Part shown: piece by piece, positions 33,755 to 42,816 of the stretch
Layout of the letters: each line of letters starts with the position of its first letter
Position numbering within the stretch: position 1 is the first letter of the stretch
Assembly (NCBI RefSeq): GCF_016862375.1
Contig: NZ_BOMV01000082.1
Coordinates: 1-64,000 of the forward strand
Source: Paractinoplanes rishiriensis
Lineage (GTDB): Bacteria > Actinomycetota > Actinomycetes > Mycobacteriales > Micromonosporaceae
Length of the DNA: 64,000 bases
Reading direction: 5' to 3'
Notes under the pieces: generated by a model
Told to the model about the DNA's origin: nothing
Seen by the model: the letters and a program-made list of their open reading frames with translations, nothing else
Database searches by the model: none
Position numbers and translations under genes: made by a program

Positions 33755-34228
33755 ATGGCCGTTACCGAAGGGCCGGACCCGATCCACGCCGCGGCGATCG
33801 ACGACGCCGCGCAAGCTCTGCTGCTCGCCTGGGACCAGGCGCGCGAGCAGGTCACCCCGCGGCTGTCCTGGCCCCAGCTGAACGCGTTGCTCGCGGTCGA
33901 GCGCGCCGAGGGGATCAACCTGGGCGGCCTGGCCGCCGAGCTCAACATGCTGCTCTCCTCGGCCAGCCGGCTCTGCGACCGGATGGTGGCCTCGGGCATG
34001 GTCGAGCGGGTGCCGGGCCGGGCCGACCGGCGCGAGATCGCGCTCTACCTGACGCCACACTCCCGGAGTCTGCTGGCCGAGTTGCGGCGCATGCGGCGCC
34101 TGGCCCTGGCGAGTGTGCTCGAGCGGATGTCCGCTTCCGGGCGCTCGGCGCTGCTGCGCGGCCTCATCGAGTTCGCAGCCGCGGCCGACGAGGGCGTCGA
34201 AAAGCCGGCCTCAGCCCGCACGGCGTAG
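33755..34228 (+). CDS. MarR-family transcriptional regulator
   Basis: A protein of 157 residues with the MarR winged helix: SWPQLNALLAVERAEGINLGGLAAEL, LLSSASRLCDRMVASGMVERVPGRADRREIALYLT. It overlaps the convergent ROK repressor gene by 18 bases. Targets are not apparent from the context. Confidence 0.86.
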   Translation: MAVTEGPDPIHAAAIDDAAQALLLAWDQAREQVTPRLSWPQLNALLAVERAEGINLGGLAAELNMLLSSASRLCDRMVASGMVERVPGRADRREIALYLTPHSRSLLAELRRMRRLALASVLERMSASGRSALLRGLIEFAAAADEGVEKPASARTA

Positions 34229-35338
34229 GTTCAGATAACTAGCCGGGTCGTCCAGCACCGCCCGCAGCACGGTGTCGGCCGCACCCCGCATGGCGGCGTC
34301 CGTGCCCAGCGTGGCGGCCCGCAGCGTGACCGGCGCCAGGTCGGCGGTCAGCACCCGGCGGTGCACCTCTGCCTCGATACCGGGGCGCAGCCGCTGCAGC
34401 TCCGGCGCGTAGGCGCCACCCAGCACGATCACCCCGATGTCCAGCAGGTTGACCACGGCGGCCAGCGCGATGCCGAGCGCCGCGGCGGCCAGCCCGGCGT
34501 CGGCGGCGACCGCCTCCTGGCCGGCGTACTGCTCCAGGCAGCCGTTCGCCCCGCACCGGCACGGGCGCCCGTCGGGATAGACGGTGACGTGCCCGATCTC
34601 GCCGCTCCAGCCCCGGCCGCCGCGGTACAGCTCGCCGTCGAGCACGATCCCGGCGCCGATGCCGATCTCGCCGGACACGTACAGGAAGGTCTGTTCGCCG
34701 CCGTGGTCGGCCCGCAACTCGCCGAGCGCCGCCAGGTTGGCCTCGTTGTCGACGCTCAGCGGCAGGTCGGCCAGGGCCGGAATGGCCCGGAGCAGGGCCG
34801 GTGCGTCCACGTCCTGCCAGCCCAGGTTGGGCGCCACCCGTACGGTGCCGTCCGCGGTGACCAGGCCGGGCACCGCGAGTGCCGCACCGGCGAGCGGCAG
34901 GCCGTTCGCGGCGGCCGCCTGCCGGGCCTGCCCGGCCACCCGGCCCAGTTCGGTGAGGGCCGCGGCAGGCGCCAGCGGCCGCTGGTCGGCGTGCGCCACG
35001 AAGCGGTGCCGTACCGCGCCGGTCAGGTCGACCACGCACGCCGACAGGTAGTCGACGTTGATCTCCAGCCCCAGCCCGGCCGCGCCGTCCGGTGCGAGCG
35101 CGAGCCCGGCGGCCGGCCGGCCGGCGCCGACCCGGGGTGCTGGCTCGTGCTCGGTCAGCAGCCCGCCCGCGATCAGGTCGTCGACCAGCGCCGAGACGGT
35201 GGCGCGGGTGAGCCCGGTGGCCGTCGAGGTGGCCGCCCGGGAGGGCCGATCTGGGCTGTTCGCCACGGTCTGCAGGACGAGCGCGAGATTATGAGCGCGC
35301 ATGCTCGACTGCCGGACGGGAACGGTAGAGGCAGCCAT
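34211..35338 (-). CDS. ROK-family transcriptional repressor (XylR-like)
   Basis: A protein of 375 residues. N-terminal winged helix (SSMRAHNLALVLQTV, SRAATSTATGLTRATVSALVDDLI) and a C-terminal ROK kinase-like fold with GYGAGIV-type GIGAGIVLDGELYRGGRGWSGEIGH and the ROK zinc motif CRCGANGCLEQY. Divergent from xylA, it probably represses the xylose operon until D-xylose binds. ATG at 35338 is preferred over an upstream start because it begins the compact MAASTVPVRQSSM. Confidence 0.9.
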   Translation of the reverse strand: MAASTVPVRQSSMRAHNLALVLQTVANSPDRPSRAATSTATGLTRATVSALVDDLIAGGLLTEHEPAPRVGAGRPAAGLALAPDGAAGLGLEINVDYLSACVVDLTGAVRHRFVAHADQRPLAPAAALTELGRVAGQARQAAAANGLPLAGAALAVPGLVTADGTVRVAPNLGWQDVDAPALLRAIPALADLPLSVDNEANLAALGELRADHGGEQTFLYVSGEIGIGAGIVLDGELYRGGRGWSGEIGHVTVYPDGRPCRCGANGCLEQYAGQEAVAADAGLAAAALGIALAAVVNLLDIGVIVLGGAYAPELQRLRPGIEAEVHRRVLTADLAPVTLRAATLGTDAAMRGAADTVLRAVLDDPASYLNLRRAG

Positions 35339-35342
35339 GCCC

Positions 35343-35371
35343 TTGACTTTGGCACACGCGACCAAAATAAT
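35343..35371 (+). promoter_or_regulatory. Sigma-70-type promoter of xylA
   Basis: TTGACT (35343-35348), a 17-base spacer and AATAAT (35366-35371): each box matches the consensus at five of six positions, exceptional for this GC-rich window. It would produce a xylA leader of about 55 bases. Confidence 0.65.
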
Positions 35372-35390
35372 TCAACCAATAAACAAAATC
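35361..35390. promoter_or_regulatory. AT-rich candidate ROK/XylR operator overlapping the xylA -10 box
   Basis: Two related direct elements, ACCAAAATAA (35361-35370) and ACCAATAAAC (35375-35384), lie across the xylA -10 and start region in the divergent xylR-xylA gap. ROK repressors bind AT-rich half-sites of this kind; assignment is by position. Confidence 0.4.
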
Positions 35391-35433
35391 CCCTCTCTAA
35401 CGAGGGAAACACAGCTGTTACGTGGAGGTAACC

Positions 35434-36621
35434 GTGCCGGTCCAACCCACGCGCGACGACAAGTTCTCCTTCGGCCTCTGGACGGTCGGGTGGCAGGCCC
35501 GGGACCCGTTCGGCGACGCCACCCGCGGCCCGCTCGACCCGATCGAGGCCGTGCACAAGCTCGGTGAGCTGGGTGCCTACGGCATCACGTTCCACGACGA
35601 CGACCTGGTGCCGTTCGGCTCGGACGCGCACACCCGCGACGGCATCATCGCCGGCTTCAAGAAGGCGCTGGACGAGTCCGGCGTGATCGTCCCGATGATC
35701 ACCACCAACCTGTTCACCCATCCGGTGTTCAAGGACGGCGGCTTCACCAGCAACGACCGCGGCGTCCGCCGGTACGCACTGCGCAAGGTCCTGCGGAACA
35801 TGGACCTGGCCGCCGAACTGGGCGCCAAGACCCTGGTGCTGTGGGGCGGCCGGGAGGGCGCCGAGTATGACGTGGCCAAGGACGTGCGCGCCGCGCTCGA
35901 CCGCTACGCCGAGGCCCTCAACCTGCTCGCCCAGTACTCCGAGGACCGCGGCTACGGCCTGCGCTTCGCCATCGAGCCCAAGCCCAACGAGCCCCGCGGC
36001 GACATCCTGCTGCCCACCGCCGGCCACGCCATCGCGTTCGTGAACGATCTGGAGCGCCCCGAGCTGTTCGGGATCAACCCCGAGGTCGGCCACGAGCAGA
36101 TGTCCAACCTCAACTTCGCCCAGGGCATCGCCCAGGCACTGTGGCACGGCAAGCTCTTCCACATCGACCTGAACGGGCAGCACGGTCCCAAGTTCGACCA
36201 GGACCTGGTGTTCGGCCACGGCGACCTGCTCAACGCGTTCGCCCTGGTCGACCTGCTGGAGCACGGCAGCCCCGAGGGTGGCCGGGCGTACGACGGCCCC
36301 CGGCACTTCGACTACAAGCCGTCCCGCACCGAGGACTACGAGGGCGTCTGGGAGTCGGCGAAGGCCAACATGCGGATGTACCTGCTGCTCAAGGAGCGGG
36401 CGCAGGCGTTCCGGGCCGACCCGGCGGTGCAGGAGGCGCTCGCGGCCAGCAAGGTCAACGAGCTGCGCACGCCGACCCTGAACGACGGCGAGACCTACCA
36501 GGACCTGCTCGCCGACCGCAGCGCCTTCGAGGAGTTCGACGTCGACGCGGCCGGGGCCCAGGGCTACGGTTTCGTGAAGCTGCACCAGCTGGCCATCGAC
36601 CACGTCTTGAAGGCGAACTGA
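35434..36621 (+). CDS. xylA: Xylose isomerase
   Basis: A protein of 395 residues, standard for actinomycete class I xylose isomerase. Visible active-site segments include YGITFHDDDLVPFG (catalytic His), WGGREGAEYD, IEPKPNEPRGD (metal-binding Glu and Lys) and HIDLNGQ. Converts D-xylose to D-xylulose (and glucose to fructose) using two divalent metal ions. GTG at 35434 follows GTGGAGGTAACC. First gene of xylAB-MFS. Confidence 0.97.
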   Translation: MPVQPTRDDKFSFGLWTVGWQARDPFGDATRGPLDPIEAVHKLGELGAYGITFHDDDLVPFGSDAHTRDGIIAGFKKALDESGVIVPMITTNLFTHPVFKDGGFTSNDRGVRRYALRKVLRNMDLAAELGAKTLVLWGGREGAEYDVAKDVRAALDRYAEALNLLAQYSEDRGYGLRFAIEPKPNEPRGDILLPTAGHAIAFVNDLERPELFGINPEVGHEQMSNLNFAQGIAQALWHGKLFHIDLNGQHGPKFDQDLVFGHGDLLNAFALVDLLEHGSPEGGRAYDGPRHFDYKPSRTEDYEGVWESAKANMRMYLLLKERAQAFRADPAVQEALAASKVNELRTPTLNDGETYQDLLADRSAFEEFDVDAAGAQGYGFVKLHQLAIDHVLKAN

Positions 36622-36625
36622 CGAC

Positions 36626-38026
36626 ATGACTCTGGTAGCCGGGATCGACAGCTCCACCCAGTCCTGCAAGGTGGTCATCCGCGACGCGGAGACCGGCAAG
36701 CTGGTCCGGCAGGGCCGGGCGGCACACCCGGACGGCACCGAGGTGCATCCGGACGCCTGGTGGGCCGCGCTGCAGGAAGCGATCGACCAGGCCGGCGGCC
36801 TGGACGACGTGGCCGCCGCCTCGGTGGCCGGGCAGCAGCACGGCATGGTGGTGCTCGACGAGAACGGCGCGGTGGTCCGCCCGGCGCTGCTGTGGAACGA
36901 CACGCGCAGCGCCGGCGCGGCCGCCGACCTGATTCAGGAACTTGGCGGCGGCGACCGGTGGACCGACGCGGTCGGCATCGTCCCGGTCGCCAGCTTCACC
37001 CTCACCAAGCTGCGCTGGCTGGCCCGCACCGAGCCGGACAACGCGGCCCGGGTGGCCGCCGTGTGCCTGCCGCACGACTGGCTGACCTGGAAACTCACCG
37101 GGTCCACCGACATCGGCACGATCAAGACCGACCGCAGCGACGCCAGCGGCACGCTGTACTGGTCGGCCCGCACCAACGAGTACCGGCACGACCTGCTCGA
37201 GCTGGGCTTCGGCCGGCGGATCGGGGTCCCCGAGGTGCTCGGGCCCACCGGCGTGGCCGGTCACCTGCCCAACGGTGCCCCGCTCGGCCCCGGCGCCGGT
37301 GACAACGCGGCCGCCGCGATCGGCGCCGGCGCAGGCCCGGGCGACGTGGTCGTCTCGATCGGCACCTCGGGCACCGTGTTCGTCTCGTCCGACGTGGCGC
37401 CCAACGACCCGAGCGGCACGGTGGCCGGGTTCGCCGACACCACCGGCCGGTTCCTGCCGATCGTGGTGACGCTGAACGCGGCCCGGGTGCTGGACGCCGC
37501 GGCCAAGCTGCTCGGAGTCGGGCACGAGGAACTGTCCCGGCTCGCACTGTCCGCACCGGCCGGCGCCGACGGCCTGGTGCTGGTGCCCTACCTGGAGGGC
37601 GAGCGCACCCCCAACCGGCCGGACGCCACCGGCGCCATCCACGGCCTCACCCTCCAGACCTCCGACCCGGCGCACCTGGCCCGGGCCGCAGTCGAGGGCA
37701 TGCTCTGCGCCCTGGCCGACGGCCTGGACGCCCTGGTCCGGCACGGTGCCCGGGCCAACCGGATCGTGCTGGTCGGCGGCGGCGCGCGCAGCGAGGCGGT
37801 GCGCCGCATCGCGCCCGCGCTGTTCGGCCTGCCGGTGCTGGTGCCGCCGCCCGGGGAGTACGTCGCGGACGGCGCCGCCCGCCAGGCCGCCTGGGTCACC
37901 CTGGGCGGCGACGTGCCGCCGGCCTGGTCGGCCGAGACCCCCGAGGTGTACGAGGACGACCCGGTCCCGCTGATCCGCGAGCAGTACGCGGGCGCCCAGG
38001 ACGCGGTCGTCAACCGGTCCCGTTAA
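36626..38026 (+). CDS. xylB: Xylulokinase
   Basis: A protein of 466 residues of the FGGY sugar kinase family: IDSSTQSCKV phosphate loop at the start, AGQQHGMVVLD (substrate Asp/His region), LLWNDTRS, CLPHDWLTWKLTG, and the ATP-binding IVLVGGGARSEAVRR. Phosphorylates D-xylulose for the pentose phosphate pathway. Starts 4 bases after xylA. Confidence 0.96.
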   Translation: MTLVAGIDSSTQSCKVVIRDAETGKLVRQGRAAHPDGTEVHPDAWWAALQEAIDQAGGLDDVAAASVAGQQHGMVVLDENGAVVRPALLWNDTRSAGAAADLIQELGGGDRWTDAVGIVPVASFTLTKLRWLARTEPDNAARVAAVCLPHDWLTWKLTGSTDIGTIKTDRSDASGTLYWSARTNEYRHDLLELGFGRRIGVPEVLGPTGVAGHLPNGAPLGPGAGDNAAAAIGAGAGPGDVVVSIGTSGTVFVSSDVAPNDPSGTVAGFADTTGRFLPIVVTLNAARVLDAAAKLLGVGHEELSRLALSAPAGADGLVLVPYLEGERTPNRPDATGAIHGLTLQTSDPAHLARAAVEGMLCALADGLDALVRHGARANRIVLVGGGARSEAVRRIAPALFGLPVLVPPPGEYVADGAARQAAWVTLGGDVPPAWSAETPEVYEDDPVPLIREQYAGAQDAVVNRSR

Positions 38027-38036
38027 CCTTCCTCGG

Positions 38037-39497
38037 GTGAAGAAGGGCGGCTCCGCGCACCGCGTCTACAGCGTCGTGGTCTTCGTGATCCTGGCGTCGC
38101 TGGACAACGTGGCGATCGGCCTGGTGCCGCCGCTGTACGGCAGCATCGGCGACGACTTCGGCGTCACCGAGGGCCACATCGCGCTGGCCACCACGATCAT
38201 GTTCCTGATCAGCGCGGTGGCGGCGATCGGGTTCGCGTACGCGGGCGACCGCACCGACCGCAAGCCGGTGCTGATCATCGGCACGCTGATCTGGGTCGCC
38301 GGCACCGCCTGGTCGGGCCTGGCCGGCGGCTATCCGTCGTTCCTGCTCGCCCAGGTGGTCGCCGCGTTCGGCCTGGGCGCGGTGGCCTCGGTGAGTTTCG
38401 CGGTGGTCAGCGATCTGATCTCGCCGCGCCGCCGGGGCCTGGTGATGAGTTTCTGGGGCCTGTCCCAGGGCGTCGGCACGCTGGCCGGCACGATGGTCGG
38501 CGGCCTGCTCGGCGCGGCCAACTGGCGCGAGCCGTTCCTGGTCACCGCGACCGCCGGCGTCGTGGCCACGGCGGCCTACCTGTTGACCTTCAACGTGCCC
38601 CGGGGCGACAGCCAGCCCGAACTGGCCGGCGTGGAGTACGACGAACGGATCCATGTCAACGACCTGCCGGTGATCTTGCGCCGGCGCACCAACATCTGGC
38701 TGATCCTGCAGGGCGGCACCGCGCAGATCGCATTCGGATCACTGGTCTGGCTGCCGGTGCTGTTCCGGGCCCGGGCCGAGGATCAGGGCTACTCGCCGGC
38801 CACCGCGGTGCTGGTGGGCAGCGTGTTCGCCACCCTGTTCCAGCTCGGCGGCGCGATGAGCATCCTGGGCGGCCTGGTCGGCGACCGGCTGCAGCGGCGC
38901 ACACCTCGGGGCCGGGCGCTGGTCGCCGCGTTCGGGGTGCTGGCCGCCGTGCCGCTCTACATCGTCCTGTTCTTCGTGCCGATGACCATCGACGTGCCGG
39001 ACGGCGCGGGCTCCGGCGCGGTCATCCGGGGCGTGCTCACCAACGTGGTCACCGACCCCACGGTCGGCTTCTGCCTGATCGTGGCGATATTCGCGCTGAT
39101 GCTCACGTCGGCCAACTCGCCGAACTGGTTCGCCCTGATCGCCGACGTGAACCCGCCCGAGCACCGCGGCACCGTCTACAGCCTCGGCAACCTGGTCAAC
39201 GGCTTCGGCCGGGCCGGCGGCAACCTGATGGTGGCCGTGGTGTTCCGGGGGCTGGCCGGTGCGTTCCCGCCGCCACTGAACTACGCGGTGGGCCTGGCCG
39301 GTTTCCAGCTGTTCTTCATCCCCACCGGCATCATGTTCTGGCTGGCCAGCAGGACGGTGGCCAAGGATCTGGCCGACACGCACGCCACCCTGCTGGCCGC
39401 CGCGTCAGAGAGCCGCCCAGACGGTGACGTCGACCGGGACCCGGCCCTCGGCGTCGAGCGGCTCGCTCGTGAGCAGGACCCGAGCCCCGGCCGGTAG
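38037..39497 (+). CDS. MFS transporter (spinster-like), probable sugar or metabolite porter
   Basis: A protein of 486 residues with about 12 membrane helices. The loop 2-3 motif GDRTDRKPVL (MFS motif A) and the helix 5 GTMVGGLLG stretch are visible. Following xylB by 10 bases, it may import xylose or a xyloside, though Spns-like MFS proteins have varied substrates and some are exporters. GTG at 38037 has only a weak ribosome-binding site, suggesting coupling to xylB translation. Its last 31 codons overlap the convergent alpha-glucosidase gene by 93 bases. Confidence 0.85.
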   Translation: MKKGGSAHRVYSVVVFVILASLDNVAIGLVPPLYGSIGDDFGVTEGHIALATTIMFLISAVAAIGFAYAGDRTDRKPVLIIGTLIWVAGTAWSGLAGGYPSFLLAQVVAAFGLGAVASVSFAVVSDLISPRRRGLVMSFWGLSQGVGTLAGTMVGGLLGAANWREPFLVTATAGVVATAAYLLTFNVPRGDSQPELAGVEYDERIHVNDLPVILRRRTNIWLILQGGTAQIAFGSLVWLPVLFRARAEDQGYSPATAVLVGSVFATLFQLGGAMSILGGLVGDRLQRRTPRGRALVAAFGVLAAVPLYIVLFFVPMTIDVPDGAGSGAVIRGVLTNVVTDPTVGFCLIVAIFALMLTSANSPNWFALIADVNPPEHRGTVYSLGNLVNGFGRAGGNLMVAVVFRGLAGAFPPPLNYAVGLAGFQLFFIPTGIMFWLASRTVAKDLADTHATLLAAASESRPDGDVDRDPALGVERLAREQDPSPGR

Positions 39498-41027
39498 CGG
39501 CACCGGATCCGCGCCGAAGTTGGTCAGCACCAGCACGTCGCCGCTGCGAAACGCCAGCACGTCGTCCGGCGCGTCCTGCCAGGCCGGCGCGCCGCCGCTG
39601 CCCAGGCCGTGCTCCCGGCGCAGCCGCAGTGCCGACCGGTAGAGCTCCCAGGTCGAGCCGCGCACCCCCTGCTGGCGGTCCAGCGCATACTCGGCCCAGA
39701 CGGCCGGCTGGGGCAGCCAGCTGGCGTCGGTCGGGCCGAAGCCGTACGAGGGCGCGTCCGCCTCCCACGGGATCGGCACCCGGCAGCCGTCCCGGCCGCG
39801 CTCGGCGTGCCCGGAGCGGTGCCAGGCCGGGTCCTGCCGCACGTCGTCCGGCATCGTGGTGTGCTCCGGCAGGCCCAGCTCCTCGCCCTGGTACAGGTAG
39901 GCCGAGCCGGGCAGCGCGAGCATCTGGAGGGTGGCTGCCCGAGCCCGGCGCAGGCCCAGACCGGTGTCCGGCTGCGGGTCGCCGGCGCCGATGCCGGGCA
40001 TCCGGGCGGTGCCCACCGGAAAGCCGAGCCGGGTCGCGTGCCGCACCACGTCGTGGTTCGACAGCACCCAGGTGGTCGTCGCGCCCACCGCGTCGTTCGC
40101 GGCCAGGGTCGTTTCGATCACCTTGCGCAGCGCCGCGGCCGACCACGGCGCGTCCAGGTATTCGAAGTTGAACGCCTGATGCATCTCGTCCGGCCGCACG
40201 TACCGGGCCAGCCGCTCGGCCGGTTGCACCCAGGCCTCGGCCACCAGGATCCGGCCGCCGGGATATTCGTCGAGCACCCGGCGCCACTCCCGGTAGATCT
40301 CGTGCACGCCCTCCTGGTCCCACATCGGCGGCGGCGGGCCGACCGGCTCGAGGCCGCCCAGGATCGCGCTCGGCGTGGTCCAGTCGGCCAGGGTCTCCTC
40401 CTTGACCAGGCCGTGCGCCACGTCCACCCGGAAACCGTCCACGCCGCGGTCGAGCCAGAACCGCAGGATCGACACGAACTCCTCGCGGACCCCCGGGTTG
40501 CTCCAGTTGAGGTCGGGCTGGGTGACGTCGAACAGGTGCAGGTACCACTGCCCGTCCGGCGTGCGCTCCCAGGCGCTGCCGCCGAAGACGCTGGTCCACG
40601 AGTTGGGCGGCTCGGCGCCGTCCGGGCCCTTGCCGTCGCGGAAGATGTAGCGCTCGCGCTCCGGGCTGCCCGGCGCCGCGGTCAGCGCCGCCTGGAACCA
40701 GGCGTGCTCGCTGGAGGTGTGGTTGGGCACCAGGTCGACGATGAACCGCAGGCCCAGGTTGTGCGCCTCGGCGATCAGCTTGTCGGCGTCGCCGAGGTCA
40801 CCGAAGCGCGGGTCGACCGAGCGGTAGTCGGCCACGTCGTAGCCCGCGTCGCGCTGGGGCGACGGATAGAACGGGGAGAGCCACACGGCGTCGACGCCGA
40901 GCTCGGCCAGGACGGGCAGGCGCCCGGTGATGCCGGGCAGGTCACCCATGCCGTCGCCGTCGGCATCGGCGAACGAGCGGGGGTACACCTGGTAGATGAC
41001 GGCGTTGCGCCACCAGTCGTTGGGCAT
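39405..41027 (-). CDS. Alpha-glucosidase, GH13 (oligo-1,6-glucosidase type)
   Basis: A protein of 540 residues with the four GH13 regions: DLVPNHTS, GFRVDVAHG (nucleophile Asp), EAWV (acid Glu) and VLSNHDVVRH. The start WWRNAVIYQVYPRSFADADGDG matches intracellular alpha-glucosidases of the AglA/trehalose-related group. It should hydrolyse maltose/isomaltose-type oligosaccharides in the cytoplasm. ATG at 41027; TAGCCT lies 7 bases upstream, with no Shine-Dalgarno, pointing to a leaderless mRNA. Confidence 0.94.
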   Translation of the reverse strand: MPNDWWRNAVIYQVYPRSFADADGDGMGDLPGITGRLPVLAELGVDAVWLSPFYPSPQRDAGYDVADYRSVDPRFGDLGDADKLIAEAHNLGLRFIVDLVPNHTSSEHAWFQAALTAAPGSPERERYIFRDGKGPDGAEPPNSWTSVFGGSAWERTPDGQWYLHLFDVTQPDLNWSNPGVREEFVSILRFWLDRGVDGFRVDVAHGLVKEETLADWTTPSAILGGLEPVGPPPPMWDQEGVHEIYREWRRVLDEYPGGRILVAEAWVQPAERLARYVRPDEMHQAFNFEYLDAPWSAAALRKVIETTLAANDAVGATTTWVLSNHDVVRHATRLGFPVGTARMPGIGAGDPQPDTGLGLRRARAATLQMLALPGSAYLYQGEELGLPEHTTMPDDVRQDPAWHRSGHAERGRDGCRVPIPWEADAPSYGFGPTDASWLPQPAVWAEYALDRQQGVRGSTWELYRSALRLRREHGLGSGGAPAWQDAPDDVLAFRSGDVLVLTNFGADPVPLPAGARVLLTSEPLDAEGRVPVDVTVWAAL

Positions 41028-41040
41028 GAATCCCAGGCTA
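41028..41040 (-). promoter_or_regulatory. Candidate leaderless -10 element of the alpha-glucosidase gene
   Basis: TAGCCT (41040-41035 on the minus strand) ends 7 bases before the ATG; it overlaps the stop codon of the upstream HD gene. Confidence 0.4.
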
Positions 41041-41754
41041 TCCGTCGAGGATGGCGGCAAATCGCTCCTCGGCCAGGTCGAGCTGATCGAGGATGTGGTC
41101 CTTGGCCTCGATGGACAGTGGCGTGTCCGGGCGTCCGACCAGCTCACGCAGCTTGGGCACGAGCGGGCGGTACTTGGTGGCGGACGAGAGCGCCTTCTCC
41201 GGCGTGGTGTGCACCACGCCCACGCCGTTGTCGGTGAAGTCGGACACCTTGATGACCCGGGCCCACGGGTCGCGCTCCAGGCTGGCCGTTACGTGCTCGC
41301 GGTACTGCTCGTGGCGGTCGCGGTCCGGGTCGTACTCCGGGTTGGTGACCGACCGGACCAGTTCGGCCACCCGCGAGTTGTAGCGCAGCGCCAGCACCGC
41401 GATGGCCGCCTCGGTGAGCTCGGTATGTGAGCCCTGCTCGAGCCCGCTCAGTTCCTCGGGGTGGTCCTCGACGGCGTCGTGCAGCAGCGCCGCCACGATC
41501 ACGTCGACGTCGTGCACCCGGTAGTAGCGGATGATCCGGATAGCGACCCGGAGCAGGTGGTTCAGGTATGGCTCGCGGACCCGCCGGTCGTCGGCGTGCA
41601 GCTTGGCGGCCAGGTCGAGGGCGTCGGTCAGCTGCGTCTGCTCGCCCGGCGGGAACTGCTCCAGCTCCATCAGGAACCGGTCGCGCAGACCTGCCTCCCC
41701 GTACACCTCGGTGATCGCGTGCAGTGGCATCGACAGCAGCATCCGTGGCGCCAT
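41038..41754 (-). CDS. HD-domain phosphohydrolase, RelA/SpoT-like
   Basis: A protein of 238 residues. An HD domain with REPYLNHLLRVAIRI (first His), VIVAALLHDAVEDHPEE (HD pair) and VIKVSDFTDN near residue 180 resembles the hydrolase part of RelA/SpoT without synthetase or TGS/ACT domains, so it may be a small alarmone hydrolase-like or broader nucleotide phosphohydrolase. ATG at 41754 has TACCTT 6 bases upstream and no ribosome-binding site. The alpha-glucosidase gene starts 11 bases beyond its stop. Confidence 0.8.
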   Translation of the reverse strand: MAPRMLLSMPLHAITEVYGEAGLRDRFLMELEQFPPGEQTQLTDALDLAAKLHADDRRVREPYLNHLLRVAIRIIRYYRVHDVDVIVAALLHDAVEDHPEELSGLEQGSHTELTEAAIAVLALRYNSRVAELVRSVTNPEYDPDRDRHEQYREHVTASLERDPWARVIKVSDFTDNGVGVVHTTPEKALSSATKYRPLVPKLRELVGRPDTPLSIEAKDHILDQLDLAEERFAAILDG

Positions 41755-41766
41755 GCCAGGAAGGTA
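41755..41766 (-). promoter_or_regulatory. Candidate leaderless -10 element of the HD gene
   Basis: TACCTT (41766-41761 on the minus strand) lies 6 bases from the ATG; no Shine-Dalgarno is present. Confidence 0.4.
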
Positions 41767-41794
41767 TCGGACCCCGCTACCAAAACGGTATCGA

Positions 41795-42670
41795 TCAGCT
41801 GTTTGAGGTGGACCGAAGGGGGACCGGACGCGGCGACGGGCGTCGCCCGGTAGCGGGCATCGAGGCCTGCTTGAGTGACCACGGATTGCTGCTGCCGGCG
41901 TGCGCACCGCGCCGGGGCGTACCGGCTCCGTCGGTGAACTCCTCCTCGGTCATCGCCTGGAGCGCGCTGAGCGCCACCCCCACGATGGTGGCCGCGGTGA
42001 TCAGCGTGATCGGGACGATCATGGTGAGCGGCCGGATGCCGTGCACGTCGTCGAGCCCGGCCGGCGTCAGGTGCACCGACATGGCCGCCATCCCGGTGTA
42101 GTGCATGCCGCACACCGCGATCGCCATGATCGCCGCGGCGCCGCTGATCCGGGCCCAGCCGCGCACCGAGATGGCGAACCAGTGCGCGACCGAGGCCGCC
42201 ACGATCGCGATGACGCCCGAGGCGATCACCAGCGCCGTGTCGTACCGCATCTCGCCGGCCACGCTCATCCCGGCCATGCCGGTGTAGTGCATGCCGATCA
42301 CCCCGATGCCGGTCAGCGCGCCGGCCGCGACCACCTTCGGCACGCTGCGCCGGCCGTGTCCCACGATCAGCAGGCCTAGCCCGACCGCCAGCACGGCACA
42401 GGCGAGACTCGCCAGGGTCAGCGCGATGTCGAACCGCACCGGGCTGGCCGGCACCTCGAAGCCGAGCATTGCGGCGAAGTGCATCAGCCAGATGGCGCCG
42501 CCGCCGATCGCGAAGGCCGCGATCCCCAGCCACCGGTTGCGCCGGCTGCGGTTGCGGGCGTCCCGGGCCCGCGCGGTGCACAGCAGGCCGAAGAACGACC
42601 CCATGAAGGCGAGCAGGTACGCGGCGATCGGGTTGAAGATCCCGTAAGTGAAGTGATGGACCTCGGTCAC
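41795..42670 (-). CDS. MHYT-domain integral membrane sensor
   Basis: A protein of 291 residues with about seven membrane helices and the three MHYT-type repeats MHFAAM, MHYTGM, MHYTGM, which are thought to bind copper and sense O2, CO or NO. No cytoplasmic output domain follows; the tail of about 50 residues is disordered and basic, so it is a stand-alone sensor or channel. The start is probably GTG at 42670 (TEVHHFTYGIFNP). A partner kinase or cyclase is not nearby. Confidence 0.9.
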   Translation of the reverse strand: MTEVHHFTYGIFNPIAAYLLAFMGSFFGLLCTARARDARNRSRRNRWLGIAAFAIGGGAIWLMHFAAMLGFEVPASPVRFDIALTLASLACAVLAVGLGLLIVGHGRRSVPKVVAAGALTGIGVIGMHYTGMAGMSVAGEMRYDTALVIASGVIAIVAASVAHWFAISVRGWARISGAAAIMAIAVCGMHYTGMAAMSVHLTPAGLDDVHGIRPLTMIVPITLITAATIVGVALSALQAMTEEEFTDGAGTPRRGAHAGSSNPWSLKQASMPATGRRPSPRPVPLRSTSNS

Positions 42671-42739
42671 GCAGTGATTTAGGTCTACCTGCCGCGCCGG
42701 GCGTCGCACCGCCTGTGCGGGCCACCCGCAAGAGACAGC

Positions 42740-42773
42740 GAACCGGGACCACCAGCTTCGGTGATCCCGGTTC
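42740..42773 (-). terminator. Terminator of the nucleotidyltransferase-BON-phosphoesterase operon
   Basis: A 14-bp inverted repeat with one mismatch (42740-42753 with 42760-42773) and a 6-base loop lies 44 bases after the stop of the 47-residue gene and upstream of the MHYT gene. Confidence 0.7.
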
Positions 42774-42816
42774 GTGGTTCGGAGGCTTGTAAACGCGGGG
42801 GAGGGAGTGCCTTATC

